From assembly GCA_017650905.1 (NCBI GenBank), contig JAGCDZ010000046.1, positions 20,505-84,504 on the forward strand: a stretch of 64,000 nt of DNA. Reading direction: 5' to 3'. This document shows, in pieces, positions 34,991 through 44,706 of this stretch (position 1 is the first letter of the stretch; each line of letters opens with the position of its first letter). Source of the stretch: Prevotella sp. Lineage in GTDB: Bacteria > Bacteroidota > Bacteroidia > Bacteroidales > Bacteroidaceae. The notes under the pieces are model-generated. The model was not told the DNA's origin and ran no database searches. It saw nothing but the letters and a program-made list of their open reading frames with translations. The position numbers and the translations under genes were made by a program.

Positions 34991-37204
34991 TTATCGAATG
35001 AACAGCAATTCTCTATACTTCGGTAGTGGCCAGAGAGCGTCATCAACGATGAGTTCCAGTTTGTCAATCTCATAACGAATCTCGTCGAGCTTCGGCTCCA
35101 CCTTGTCGTGGTAGGCAATGGCCTTGTCGTGCTCATCCTCGATCTTATTGGCGAGCTTACGGGCATTGACCAATTCCTCTACACCTTTCTCGATGGCTAA
35201 GGTACGCTCAGCAATCTCCTCAATAATTTTGACATTGCGGGCTGAAAGTTTCTCAGCTTTATCAACGGGGAAGATAGCTGCCATGTTCTCCACATTCTTT
35301 AGTAACTGGCTCTGGTAGTTGGTAGCCACCGGGATGATGTGGTTCATCGACAGGTCACCTAATACGCGAGCCTCAATCTGAATCTTCTTGGTATAGGTTT
35401 CCCACTTCACTTCATTGCGGGCTTCGAGCTCCTTCTTCGTCATCACGCCCAGGCTCTCGAACATATCAATACTCTCCTTGTCAAGATAGCGCTCGAAAAT
35501 CTTCGGACACGACTTCTCCACATCGAGACCACGCTTTTCAGCCTCGATAACCCACTCATCGCTATAGCCATTACCATCAAATCGGATGGGCTTGCAAGTC
35601 TTAATATCCTCACGCAGCACATCAATGATGGCATGGAAGGTAGCACTATGACCTGTGCCCTCGAGTTTCTTGGCAAACTCAGGGATGCGAGCATCGACAC
35701 GCTTCTTAAACGAAACGAGGGCCTCGGCGACTGCTGAGTTCAGGGCAATCATCGCACTGGCACAGTTGGCCTCAGAGCCAACAGCGCGGAACTCAAAACG
35801 GTTACCTGTAAAAGCGAATGGTGATGTACGGTTACGGTCAGTGTTATCAATCAGTAACTCAGGAATCTCTGGGATGTCCATCTTCAAGCCTTGTTTGCCG
35901 CTCATGGCGAGGAAGTCCTTATCAGCCTTTTCGATGTGGTCGAGGAGTTCGCTGACCTGCTTGCCGAGGAACGACGACACGATGGCAGGAGGAGCCTCGT
36001 TAGCGCCGAGGCGGTGGGCATTAGTGGCACTCATAATCGAGGCCTTCAACAAACCGTTGTGCTTGTAGACACCCATCAACGTCTCAACGATAAACGTGGC
36101 GAAACGCAGGTTCTGCTCAGCCGTCTTGCCTGGGGCATGCAGCAGCACGCCAGTGTCCGTCGAGAGGCTCCAGTTGTTGTGCTTACCACTACCGTTGATA
36201 CCTGCAAATGGTTTCTCATGCAGCAATACGCGGAAACCGTGCTTGCGGGCCACTCTCTTCATCACAGACATCAGCAACATGTTATGGTCTACTGCGAGGT
36301 TTGTCTCTTCGAAAATCGGTGCTAATTCAAACTGGTTGGGAGCCACCTCGTTGTGGCGTGTCTTACAAGGTACGCCGAGCTCCAAAGCCTCAATCTCCAG
36401 TTCCCGCATAAAGGCAGCCACACGCTCAGGAATACTTCCGAAGTAGTGGTCGTCCATCTGCTGGTTTTTAGCAGAGTCGTGACCCATCAGCGTTCGACCT
36501 GTCAGAAGCAGATCAGGACGGGCGGCATAGAGTCCCTCATCCACGAGGAAATACTCCTGCTCCCAACCCAAATTCGAAGTCACCTTCTTCACAGTTGGAT
36601 CGAAGTAATGGCAGACATCGACTGCAGCAACGTTCACGGCGTGCAGAGCTCGCAGCAGCGGAGCCTTGTAGTCGAGAGCCTCACCACTATAGGAGATGAA
36701 TACAGTGGGAATACACAGTGTGTCGTCAATGATGAACACTGGCGATGTGGGATCCCAAGCCGAATAGCCGCGAGCTTCGAAGGTCGAGCGGATACCGCCA
36801 GAAGGGAACGACGAGGCATCTGGCTCCTGCTGAACAAGCAGTTTACCTGTGAACTCCTCTACCATACCACCCTTGCCATCGTGCTCAATAAACGAGTCAT
36901 GCTTCTCGGCGGTACCTTCCGTCAGTGGCTGGAACCAATGAGTATAGTGTGTCACACCGTTCTCCGTGGCCCACTGCTTCATACCTACGGCCACAGCGTC
37001 GGCAACGGTTCTGTCGAGTCGTGCACCATTGTCAATCACATCGATCATCTTCTCATACACGTCCTTTGGCAGGTACTTGTACATCTTCTCACGGTTGAAG
37101 ACCTTGCGTCCGAAATACTTCGCGGGTCTGTCACTTGGTGTTTTTACGTCGAGCGGCTTCTTCTTGAATGCCTCACCGACAACCTGAAATCTTAATGCTT
37201 CCAT
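34991..37204 (-). CDS. glnN: Glutamine synthetase type III (GlnN)
   Basis: The 737-residue length and motifs identify the large GSIII family typical of Bacteroidetes. Readable signatures are SSFPSGGIRSTFEARGYSAWD, NLGWEQEYFLVD, KTRHNEVAPNQFELAPIFE and LLHEKPFAGINGSGKHNNWS. It makes glutamine from glutamate, ammonium and ATP. It is the last gene of dapF-dapL-glnN, so ammonium capture is linked to the aspartate family and to the control region upstream of dapF. No adenylylation-type control is expected for GSIII. Confidence 0.96.
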   Translation of the reverse strand: MEALRFQVVGEAFKKKPLDVKTPSDRPAKYFGRKVFNREKMYKYLPKDVYEKMIDVIDNGARLDRTVADAVAVGMKQWATENGVTHYTHWFQPLTEGTAEKHDSFIEHDGKGGMVEEFTGKLLVQQEPDASSFPSGGIRSTFEARGYSAWDPTSPVFIIDDTLCIPTVFISYSGEALDYKAPLLRALHAVNVAAVDVCHYFDPTVKKVTSNLGWEQEYFLVDEGLYAARPDLLLTGRTLMGHDSAKNQQMDDHYFGSIPERVAAFMRELEIEALELGVPCKTRHNEVAPNQFELAPIFEETNLAVDHNMLLMSVMKRVARKHGFRVLLHEKPFAGINGSGKHNNWSLSTDTGVLLHAPGKTAEQNLRFATFIVETLMGVYKHNGLLKASIMSATNAHRLGANEAPPAIVSSFLGKQVSELLDHIEKADKDFLAMSGKQGLKMDIPEIPELLIDNTDRNRTSPFAFTGNRFEFRAVGSEANCASAMIALNSAVAEALVSFKKRVDARIPEFAKKLEGTGHSATFHAIIDVLREDIKTCKPIRFDGNGYSDEWVIEAEKRGLDVEKSCPKIFERYLDKESIDMFESLGVMTKKELEARNEVKWETYTKKIQIEARVLGDLSMNHIIPVATNYQSQLLKNVENMAAIFPVDKAEKLSARNVKIIEEIAERTLAIEKGVEELVNARKLANKIEDEHDKAIAYHDKVEPKLDEIRYEIDKLELIVDDALWPLPKYRELLFIR

Positions 37205-37218
37205 AATCGTGTTTGTTT

Positions 37219-38457
37219 TTAATGTTGTTTAGTCCAATTTTCTATTCTCTTTAATGCTTCTTCTGTTTTCTCATGGCTACCGAAGGCGGTGAAGCGCACG
37301 TAACCCTCGCCACTGGGGCCAAAGCCGACACCCGGCGTGCAGACGACATTCGCACCATAGAGCAAAGCTTCGAAGAATGGCCACGAACCCATACCATCGG
37401 GTGTCCGCATCCAGATATACGGCGCATTCTCACCACCATACACCTCATAGCCGAGGGCGCGTAGTTTAGTAAACATGCGGTGAGCGTTGTCCATATAATA
37501 ATCGATGGTGGCCTGAATCTGCTGCTTGCCCTCAGGCGTATAGATGGCCTCAGCAGCACGCTGCGAGATGTAACTCGTGCCATTGAACTTTGTGCACTGC
37601 CGGCGCAACCACAACTGGTTCAGCGGAATACGCTCACCCTCGAAAGTCGAAACACTCACATCCTTCGGCACCACGGTATAGCCGCAGCGCACACCTGTGA
37701 AACCAGCCGTCTTCGAGAACGAGTGAAACTCAACGGCACACTTCCTCGCACCACGGATTTCGTAGATGCTATGAGGAATCTCCGGATCACGGATATAGGC
37801 CTGATAGGCAGCGTCGTAGAGAATGAGCGCATCGTTTTTCAGTGCGTAGTTCACCCACTTGCGCAATTCCTGTTTCGTAATCACCGTTCCCGTCGGGTTA
37901 TTAGGATAGCACAGGTAGATCACGTCCACAGGACGACCTGAGGGCAGCGGCGGCACGAAGCCGTTCTCCGCCGTACAAGGCATATAACGCACATTTGTCC
38001 AACGACCGTCGCGATAGGTGCCACAGCGACCAATCATTACGTTCGAGTCAATATAGACGGGGTAAATAGGGTCGGTCACGCCAATAAAGTTGTCCCAATG
38101 CAGCAACTCCTGGAAGTTGCCTGTGTCCGACTTTGCACCATCGTTGATGAAAATCTCGTCGATGTCAAGGTGAACACCACGTGTCAGGAAATCGTTCTTT
38201 AGGATGGCCTCACGCAGGAAGTCATAGCCTTGCTCGGGACCGTAGCCGCGGAATCCTTCTACACTGCCCATCTCGTCGGCTGCCTTATGCATTGCTTCCA
38301 CAACGGCAGGCGCCAACGGCTGCGTCACGTCGCCGATGCCAAGCGAAATAACGTCGGCCTTAGGATGCATTACCTTGAAGGCATTCACCTTCTTGGCGAT
38401 GTCAGCGAACAGGTAGTTGTTCTGCAGGTTTAAGAAATGAATGTTTACTAGTGCCAT
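37219..38457 (-). CDS. dapL: LL-diaminopimelate aminotransferase DapL
   Basis: The 412-residue PLP enzyme converts tetrahydrodipicolinate directly to LL-diaminopimelate using glutamate as amino donor. It begins with [15 protein letters not shown], has [12 protein letters not shown] and CYPNNPTGT, and the PLP lysine in [17 protein letters not shown]. Because it draws its amino group from glutamate, pairing with glutamine synthetase makes sense. Gaps of 14 bp to glnN and 5 bp to dapF indicate an operon. Confidence 0.95.
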   Translation of the reverse strand: MALVNIHFLNLQNNYLFADIAKKVNAFKVMHPKADVISLGIGDVTQPLAPAVVEAMHKAADEMGSVEGFRGYGPEQGYDFLREAILKNDFLTRGVHLDIDEIFINDGAKSDTGNFQELLHWDNFIGVTDPIYPVYIDSNVMIGRCGTYRDGRWTNVRYMPCTAENGFVPPLPSGRPVDVIYLCYPNNPTGTVITKQELRKWVNYALKNDALILYDAAYQAYIRDPEIPHSIYEIRGARKCAVEFHSFSKTAGFTGVRCGYTVVPKDVSVSTFEGERIPLNQLWLRRQCTKFNGTSYISQRAAEAIYTPEGKQQIQATIDYYMDNAHRMFTKLRALGYEVYGGENAPYIWMRTPDGMGSWPFFEALLYGANVVCTPGVGFGPSGEGYVRFTAFGSHEKTEEALKRIENWTKQH

Positions 38458-38462
38458 AGTAC

Positions 38463-39284
38463 TTATATTGTTTGAAGTTTGTCTAACTCTATTTCGCCGT
38501 CAAAGACGAATTCTGCTGGTCCGGTCATGTAGACGTGATTATCACTTTCGCGCCACTCAATACTGAGCGTACCACCGTCCATCACGATATTACTCTTACG
38601 ACCAACCTTGCCAGTAAAGGCAGCAGCAACAGCAGTGGCGCAGGCCCCTGTTCCGCAGGCCATCGTAATACCACTGCCCCGTTCCCAGACACGGGTACGG
38701 ATACTTCCGTCCTGCCCAACGCTGGCAAACTCAATATTGCAGCGCTGCGGAAAGGCTGGATGCATTTCGAGTATGCGTCCCGTCTCTTCCACCTGATCCA
38801 CATGGTCTGTAAAAATCACATAATGCGGATTGCCCATCGATACGAACACACCTTTGCTCAAACGACCGGCCAGGAACTGATTCTCGTCCTCGAACACAGG
38901 CTCGAGCATGTCAACGGTAACGCTCTCCACAATACCGTTGTTTACATGCAATTGCAGTGTCTTCACACCAGAAAGCGTCAGCAGTTTGATCTCCGTCTTT
39001 TTAGTCAGACCACGCTCGTAAAGATACTTGCCGATACAACGGCTTGCGTTGCCGCACATCATAGCCTCGCTTCCATCCGCATTATAAATATGCATTGAAA
39101 AGTCTGCCTCAGGAATCGAAGACTTCCCAATCAGTACCAGTCCATCAGAGCCGATGCCTTTATGGCGATGGCTCCAGGCGATAGCTGCTGACTGCGGGTC
39201 GGCAATGTCATACTCCATCATATTAATATAGATGTAGTCGTTACCGCAACCATGCATCTTCGTAAACCTAATTTTCTCTTTCAT
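38463..39284 (-). CDS. dapF: Diaminopimelate epimerase DapF
   Basis: The 273-residue enzyme converts LL- to meso-diaminopimelate for lysine and peptidoglycan. The two catalytic cysteines are visible in MMCGNASRC and [10 protein letters not shown]. First gene of dapF-dapL-glnN; its promoter region carries the putative nitrogen motifs. Confidence 0.95.
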   Translation of the reverse strand: MKEKIRFTKMHGCGNDYIYINMMEYDIADPQSAAIAWSHRHKGIGSDGLVLIGKSSIPEADFSMHIYNADGSEAMMCGNASRCIGKYLYERGLTKKTEIKLLTLSGVKTLQLHVNNGIVESVTVDMLEPVFEDENQFLAGRLSKGVFVSMGNPHYVIFTDHVDQVEETGRILEMHPAFPQRCNIEFASVGQDGSIRTRVWERGSGITMACGTGACATAVAAAFTGKVGRKSNIVMDGGTLSIEWRESDNHVYMTGPAEFVFDGEIELDKLQTI

Positions 39285-39334
39285 TTTGATATCTTTTTTG
39301 GAAGTTTGCTATCTTTTTGTTATCTTTTCGAGTG

Positions 39335-39342
39335 CAAAGGTA
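39335..39342 (-). promoter_or_regulatory. -7 element for dapF-dapL-glnN
   Basis: Reads TACCTTTG on the minus strand, followed by gcactcg, the same context as the glnK promoter (TAATTTTGCACTCG). Confidence 0.7.
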
Positions 39343-39403
39343 TGCAAAAAGTCATAAACCACAAAGAAATATATCCATTTTGTTTGTAGAAAAATGGAAA
39401 AAC

Positions 39404-39520
39404 TATCATTTTGCAAACTCTTCAACCACAAATTATGTCATTTTGTTTACACCCTGCCATTTTATTCAGTATTTTTCTTGCAAAGTGTTACTTAATTGAC
39501 ATAAATCATACAAAGTGACC
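39404..39520 (-). promoter_or_regulatory. Putative nitrogen control region upstream of dapF-dapL-glnN
   Basis: CATTTTGTTTACA (39439-39451) is the shared motif with one extra T, 97 bp from the -7 element, matching the glnK spacing of 98 bp. On the minus strand CACTTTG boxes end at 39481 and 39511, exactly 30 bp apart. The rest of the 39285-39575 gap is AT-rich with no gene. Confidence 0.55.
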
Positions 39521-39575
39521 AAAACCAGAACGAGCACAATGCGGCCTATGGCAAGCGCTACGCATATCCAGTAGA

Positions 39576-40148
39576 TTAATTGTTTAGGCTTCCGAACTGA
39601 CACTGATAACGGATCATGCGATCAATAAAAGTGTCGACAGACTTCCAATTACCAGTCTGTATTAAGGCATTGAGGCGAGAAAAGACTTCTCGGATATATT
39701 TTTGGTGCTCACTGCCAATGGAAGCAGGGAGAGGATCGGTCGGAGCATACCAGGTTACATGACGTTTCATGACATGTGGAAACAGACGGAGCGTCTGACC
39801 ACTGTGCAGTTCCTCCATCAATATACGCCCCTCATTCCCGCTGATGCGCTTACCCGTAGCTTTTCCATAACTAGGCATAAGTTCATAAGTCCAGTCATTA
39901 TAGAAAAAAATAAGACCTGTAAACACTTGCTCGGCAGTATAGTCACCAAAATGGTCGTCATGACAGAGTAACATCGTAAGTCGACGTGCATAGATAGAGA
40001 GCGGATAGATTTTCCCATTACCACCATTGACCAGCAAACGACAGAAGTGTGCAGCCTGTTTCTGTGGCAACACACGGGGTTTTGCGAAAACTGACCCTGC
40101 CATCATCAGCAGGGCCAGTATCAGGTTTGTTTTTATAAAAGATTTCAT
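39576..40148 (-). CDS. Exported protein resembling the periplasmic part of a cytochrome c biogenesis protein
   Basis: The 190-residue product has a signal peptide (MKSFIKTNLILALLMMAGSVFA). The mature part (LPQKQAAHFCRLLVNGGNGKIYPLSIYARRLTMLL, then DYTAEQVFTGLIFFYNDW) resembles the extracytoplasmic segment of Bacteroidetes ResB/CcsA-type haem assembly proteins but lacks their membrane helices. The ATG overlaps the stop of the di-haem oxidoreductase by one base (TGATG), so they are co-translated. A role in maturing that c-type haem protein is inference. ATG 40148 is preferred to TTG 40151. Confidence 0.55.
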   Translation of the reverse strand: MKSFIKTNLILALLMMAGSVFAKPRVLPQKQAAHFCRLLVNGGNGKIYPLSIYARRLTMLLCHDDHFGDYTAEQVFTGLIFFYNDWTYELMPSYGKATGKRISGNEGRILMEELHSGQTLRLFPHVMKRHVTWYAPTDPLPASIGSEHQKYIREVFSRLNALIQTGNWKSVDTFIDRMIRYQCQFGSLNN

Positions 40149-41869
40149 CAAATGGCTCTTAGGAATTTTACGAGTGCATCGCGATCTGCCTTTGGCAATT
40201 TATAGAACTTCAGTGTTGCAGCATAGCCATCGCTTTTCTTCGAATAGCCATGCCAGAGGATGGCCTCTATCTCATTACGGGCGCGACAATCGTGCAGACG
40301 ATCCTCAGCACCAGTGTTTATCAGTGAGAGTCCACGTCCCCACAACGGTGTGGTACGACACCATGAACCGTGGATACCATTCTTCATATAGAGACGATGC
40401 TGGATCATATCCGTATATGGCCAGATGGTCTGATCCTGATAGCGAGGTAGTTGGAGATTTTGCCTAGCGATAATCTGTGGATTCCAATAGTCATCGGTTG
40501 TGGTCTTCCATGACGGACGGTGACAAGTGGCACAACCGATTTCATTGAACACCTGTTTACCACGCTGCACCTCAGGATCCTGCAGATTACGGGCACGGGG
40601 AATAGCCAGACCGCGATGCCACACCTGGAAGGCCCAGAAATTATTATCAGACATCTCAGGCGGGAAATTATGCCACTGGTTATCGAACTGGTTGGTTGAG
40701 GGCAACAGAAGATTGTAAACAGCATCTTTGATACCCTCTACCGTACCATCAGCATAATAGGGCGATGTGGGGTCGGCCTTGATGGCGGCAATTACCTTCG
40801 GATTCTCTGACATGGCTTTCGCCCAAGCAGCAGTGGTATAGAGTTTCGGACGGTCGCTACGGCTGACGTTGGTAATATTCCAGATAGCATTGGCGCCAGC
40901 ACCGTCTTGTAGAGAGCCTCGCGTCATAGCATAGGTGAACTTTTTCAGACGGTTCACCTGCTCTACCCCACTCGATGCATTGACATACCAAGCAGAGGCA
41001 GCAAAGTCATTAGCCTCTTTGTCCCAAAAAGCAGGATTCAGTTCTACGAAACGAGCCTCACGCTGATACTGTGCCTTGATACTGTCATCGGGAATGGCAT
41101 CGAGCAGACCTGAGCCAATAATGCCGATAGTGCTCTCTAAACGGAAGGCCACAGCGCCATTACCTGTCTCCCAAGGTGTAGGATTAGTGTTGAAAGCCTC
41201 GCGGTCAATGCTCAGTTCTGGATATATCAACTCATAACGCTCGCCATCAGGAAACTGCGTAGCAGAAATTTCGCTGTCGTCGGCCATCGCCATCAACGGC
41301 AACCAACTCAAATGAATGCCACTTTCTTCAACAGGTGGCAGGAAGGGGCTGACGGCACGCGTTTGCGGCATACCCGTCACCTCAGCTACATATGGACCAT
41401 CGTCACTGTTCATGCCATCGGCAGGATGATAGATAACAAGCAGATAGCCATTACCCCACTCGGCATTGTATTGTGTGACACGCTTGCCATGACCATAGCC
41501 AGGATGACAATCGAGACATGACTTGCGGACATAGGCAGGCCCCAGACCGTTGAATGGTGCCTGATACTCAGTAACATTACGTTCAAAGAACTGCTCACCA
41601 CGATTGAAGGCCTCGGTGAGTCCCATCTCCGTGACGGATGGAGTCTCATCCTCGTAACATCCTTGTGTGATGTTCATTGTGGTGCCTTTTTCTCCACCCA
41701 CGAACCATTCTTCGGCAGTGAAATTGCCCACAGCCTTACCGATATAATCGGCTTCGATGACAGAGGTGCTATTGTCACCCTTGTCATCATCGTCTGTACA
41801 CGACATCATGGCAGACCCCACGAAGAGGACTGCCATGACCAAGAATTGTAGTTTCTTGTTCATAGTCAT
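40148..41869 (-). CDS. Di-haem c-type oxidoreductase lipoprotein (DUF1111/DHOR family)
   Basis: The 573-residue product has a lipobox ending at C24 (LFVGSAMMSC) followed by an acidic stretch. Two CxxCH haem sites are visible: SCLDCH at 117-122 and GCATCH at 445-450, as in the di-haem oxidoreductase/thiol oxidoreductase family related to bacterial haem peroxidases. It is probably an envelope redox enzyme. It lies 12 bp after the imelysin lipoprotein, a pairing common in iron-related loci. A second ATG two codons downstream (41863) is an alternative start. Confidence 0.88.
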   Translation of the reverse strand: MTMNKKLQFLVMAVLFVGSAMMSCTDDDDKGDNSTSVIEADYIGKAVGNFTAEEWFVGGEKGTTMNITQGCYEDETPSVTEMGLTEAFNRGEQFFERNVTEYQAPFNGLGPAYVRKSCLDCHPGYGHGKRVTQYNAEWGNGYLLVIYHPADGMNSDDGPYVAEVTGMPQTRAVSPFLPPVEESGIHLSWLPLMAMADDSEISATQFPDGERYELIYPELSIDREAFNTNPTPWETGNGAVAFRLESTIGIIGSGLLDAIPDDSIKAQYQREARFVELNPAFWDKEANDFAASAWYVNASSGVEQVNRLKKFTYAMTRGSLQDGAGANAIWNITNVSRSDRPKLYTTAAWAKAMSENPKVIAAIKADPTSPYYADGTVEGIKDAVYNLLLPSTNQFDNQWHNFPPEMSDNNFWAFQVWHRGLAIPRARNLQDPEVQRGKQVFNEIGCATCHRPSWKTTTDDYWNPQIIARQNLQLPRYQDQTIWPYTDMIQHRLYMKNGIHGSWCRTTPLWGRGLSLINTGAEDRLHDCRARNEIEAILWHGYSKKSDGYAATLKFYKLPKADRDALVKFLRAI

Positions 41870-41881
41870 ATTTTTTACTTA

Positions 41882-43117
41882 TTAATTTGCTGCAATCCAG
41901 GAAGCTGCTTCGTTAAGTATTTCATCGAGGGCATTGATGGCGTCCATCGCTGCCTTGGCATTAGCACTGTGAGAGTCAACTACGAAAGGAGTACCAGCTT
42001 TGGCGGTATTGAGAGCCAAAAGGGCTGCATCGAGTTTGGCCTTCAAATCAGCGGCCATCGTAGCGTTGTATTTCTGTAGGTAGGCCATGATACTGTTGGC
42101 ATTTGCCGTCATACCCTGATAACCATAGAGACTATACTGGATGCTGCTGATATTGTCGAAGAAATCAAAATAGGAGCGCTGACTATATGGCGACTCAATA
42201 TAATCGGGGTCTGTACCCAAATAGGCCTGTCCGATCTTCTGTCCTGCCACCTCAGCACAGATGCCACTGCAGCCAGCCACAAGGATGGTTGACATCACAC
42301 TACGCCAAGTAGACATCGTACTGCCAGCCTTGGTGGCGTTGAGCATGTTTTCTCCGTAAGAGGCCTCACCGCCAGCTACCGTACACGGGAATTCACACTC
42401 CTCGACACGCTCCTGATGCGATTTGGGAGCCTGATCGCCAAGCCAGCTAACCTCCAACTGGAAGCACTTGTCACGCAGGTCACCTGCTACGGCAGCAGCG
42501 AATACCAACTCCTGTTCGCCAGTAATATTCCGACCCACAAAAGCCTCATCCTCTTCGATACCCCGCAATGCTGAAAGACTGCGGTTCTTTCCGTTTCGGA
42601 AAATGATGAACTCGATACCGTGGAAACCCAACTGCTGCTCACCCACAAGAGCACGGGCATTGTCGATACCACCCTCGTTGAGGTCATCAAGATCCTCGAT
42701 AATCTCTGCACTGCTCAGAGCCTTGGCCAGAGCCGTACGATCAAGGGGCCACGTGTCGATATGGGGGTCGATACCAAAGTCGGTAGCGGCACCGTAGAGG
42801 AAGGACTCACTCTGTTCCCAAGCCGAACGGGCAGCAATAAACGTATTGCATAGTTTATCGACATCCTGCTGCGTCAAAGTGCCTGCACGGAACTTGCTCT
42901 TAGCCTCTACTAACTGGTCGAACAGCGTCGAGGTCTGCGATGCCAATGATTTGTAGATGGGAAAAACAACATTGTTCACATACTGATCGGTAATGGCCTG
43001 CATAGCCTGTTCTTTCTCAGTCAGCTTGTTGTCGCCACTGTTGTCATCATCACTGCTGCATGCAGTGAAAGCCAGTCCCATAACCAGGACCGCCATAGAA
43101 TAAAAAATCTTTTTCAT
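41882..43117 (-). CDS. Imelysin-family lipoprotein (M75/IrpA-like, iron-associated)
   Basis: The 411-residue product has a lipobox (LAFTAC, C20) followed by an Asp-rich linker. It carries the imelysin GxHxxE motif at 164-169 (GFHGIE) and the DPHIDTWPL region. Imelysins are surface or periplasmic proteins linked to iron uptake; protease activity is not established. It lies between a porin and a di-haem oxidoreductase in one operon. Confidence 0.9.
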   Translation of the reverse strand: MKKIFYSMAVLVMGLAFTACSSDDDNSGDNKLTEKEQAMQAITDQYVNNVVFPIYKSLASQTSTLFDQLVEAKSKFRAGTLTQQDVDKLCNTFIAARSAWEQSESFLYGAATDFGIDPHIDTWPLDRTALAKALSSAEIIEDLDDLNEGGIDNARALVGEQQLGFHGIEFIIFRNGKNRSLSALRGIEEDEAFVGRNITGEQELVFAAAVAGDLRDKCFQLEVSWLGDQAPKSHQERVEECEFPCTVAGGEASYGENMLNATKAGSTMSTWRSVMSTILVAGCSGICAEVAGQKIGQAYLGTDPDYIESPYSQRSYFDFFDNISSIQYSLYGYQGMTANANSIMAYLQKYNATMAADLKAKLDAALLALNTAKAGTPFVVDSHSANAKAAMDAINALDEILNEAASWIAAN

Positions 43118-43154
43118 TGTACTTAATTATTAACTATTCATTATTCACTATTCA
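43118..43154. repeat. Period-7 tract (TTCACTA type) between porin and imelysin genes
   Basis: Heptamers related to attcact (tattaac, tattcat, tattcac, tattcac) occupy the spacer before the imelysin start codon. Confidence 0.75.
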
Positions 43155-44501
43155 CTACAAAAAGAATCCTTCGTAGGCTATGCCGATGTTGAGGCTCGAC
43201 TCGTTGTTATAAGGTGCCTTCAGCTTGCGCAGGCTGTAGTCGGCTTTGATGGCTATCTGCGGAATAGGATAGTAATTCAGACCAAAAGCCATACGATGTA
43301 CATTGGTATAATCAAACATCTCCTTATTGCTGGCAGGAATATAACTGTCGTAGTATTCATAGCGCCCGAATACATATAATTTCTGTTCATCGTGACGCAG
43401 TTTCGTGATCTGAGAGAAAACATCATAACCAGCTTCAATACCCATGGCGATGGCATTCTTGCCAATTATGGCACTCTTCACAGGCGAGTTGGAGGCGTGC
43501 GCCTTAGCATCCTTAATGGTGTTGAGCTGACTGGTATTGCCCACATAGCCATAGTCGGCCTGGCCACGTACAATCCAGTTCCAGCGATTCAACGTCAAAT
43601 CTACGGAACCTATGGCCACCGTACCTTTCACATCGTCGTAGGGTTTACCATTGCCCTTCAAATCATTAGGATAAGTATTGTGGGCCGAATTGCCGTAGAA
43701 TCCACTGATGCCCATACGGAATCCTGACAGGGCGAAATAGTCTACACGGGCAGCAAAGCCATACTGGTTGGCAGGCTTGAACTCGAAGGGCGAACCAGCT
43801 CCATGGTGAATCCACTTGTCACGGTTGAAGAGCATCGCATTCAGTCCTGCCACCATCTGCAACTCGTATTTCACTTTGCCATAACGTCCCCAGAAAGAGA
43901 CACCCGTATCGTGCCATGTCGATGGCAGAATGGTATTCTCACCCTCAGGACGATAGACGGTGAAATAGTTCAGTGGCTCGTGATGGGCATTATTCAGACC
44001 TACGGGGACAATGATGTGGCCGAACTTCAGGTTAACAGCCTTCGAGAACCGTTTATTGATCCACAACTGCTCCAGTTCCACTTCACCACCCTTTTCCTGT
44101 TCATATTCCCATTCGGCGGCTTCGTCGGCTTCGTTTTCTATGGCAGAGCCTGTGCCTGTGTGTTCAAATTCAATCTCCGTACCTAATGTCCAACCCTTTC
44201 CGAAGTCATAGCCCATGTAGATGACGGCATGGGGGATATCGAATTTACCATGACTGGGGTCGTCTTTATAATTGGCGGGGGAACTGTATCGGTTGACATG
44301 ATCACTGAAAAACTCACGACTATAAGCGACCTCTCCGTAGCCACCAACGCTCAAACGATTTCCCTTGGCATGCTGCATCACACTATCAGAGGCATTGACC
44401 TGCGCCAATGAAGAGGTAAAAAACAAGAAATAAGATGTAAGAAGTAATACACATCTCTTCCACTCATATACATCTTTTTTACTCTTTCCTATTTTACTCA
44501 T
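43155..44501 (-). CDS. Outer-membrane porin of the imelysin/di-haem operon
   Basis: The 448-residue protein has an N-terminal export segment ([17 protein letters not shown], about 18-34) and a beta-barrel body of the OprO/P or short-porin type (SVGGYGEVAYSREFF; GKWTLG-like turns such as DFGKGWTLGTEIEFEHTG; WGRYGKVKYELQMVAG). It ends SSLNIGIAYEGFFL, a typical outer-membrane terminal strand with final aromatic residues. As first gene it probably supplies the outer-membrane path for the substrate of the lipoproteins. Substrate unknown. Confidence 0.8.
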   Translation of the reverse strand: MSKIGKSKKDVYEWKRCVLLLTSYFLFFTSSLAQVNASDSVMQHAKGNRLSVGGYGEVAYSREFFSDHVNRYSSPANYKDDPSHGKFDIPHAVIYMGYDFGKGWTLGTEIEFEHTGTGSAIENEADEAAEWEYEQEKGGEVELEQLWINKRFSKAVNLKFGHIIVPVGLNNAHHEPLNYFTVYRPEGENTILPSTWHDTGVSFWGRYGKVKYELQMVAGLNAMLFNRDKWIHHGAGSPFEFKPANQYGFAARVDYFALSGFRMGISGFYGNSAHNTYPNDLKGNGKPYDDVKGTVAIGSVDLTLNRWNWIVRGQADYGYVGNTSQLNTIKDAKAHASNSPVKSAIIGKNAIAMGIEAGYDVFSQITKLRHDEQKLYVFGRYEYYDSYIPASNKEMFDYTNVHRMAFGLNYYPIPQIAIKADYSLRKLKAPYNNESSLNIGIAYEGFFL

Positions 44502-44706
44502 ATTCTTATTTTACCTTTTTACTTTTATCCTTTTCGGACTGCAAAGGTAGGGCTTTTCAGAAAGTCTACCAATACCTAAAAATAGTGAAATAGCCTGAAA
44601 GTGGCCTATGGAGATAGGATACGGAAGAAAAAATACCTAAATGTGATTATTGTGTATATCAGAAATAATACCTACCTTTGCACCCGGTAATCAAAAATAG
44701 GTAGAT
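44502..44706. promoter_or_regulatory. Divergent promoter region with repeated AATACCTA boxes
   Basis: Two -7 elements point outward: TACCTTTG on minus (44542-44549) for the porin operon and TACCTTTG on plus (44673-44680) for the regulator. AATACCTA occurs at 44571-44578, 44632-44639 and 44667-44674, the last overlapping the plus -7 element, and the complement TAGGTA lies at 44698-44703 just before the start codon. These are candidate operators for the adjacent regulator. Confidence 0.6.

Noticed and set aside
36353-37195. 280-codon open frame opposite glnN
   Set aside because: Entirely within the glutamine synthetase gene on the other strand, with no supporting signal.
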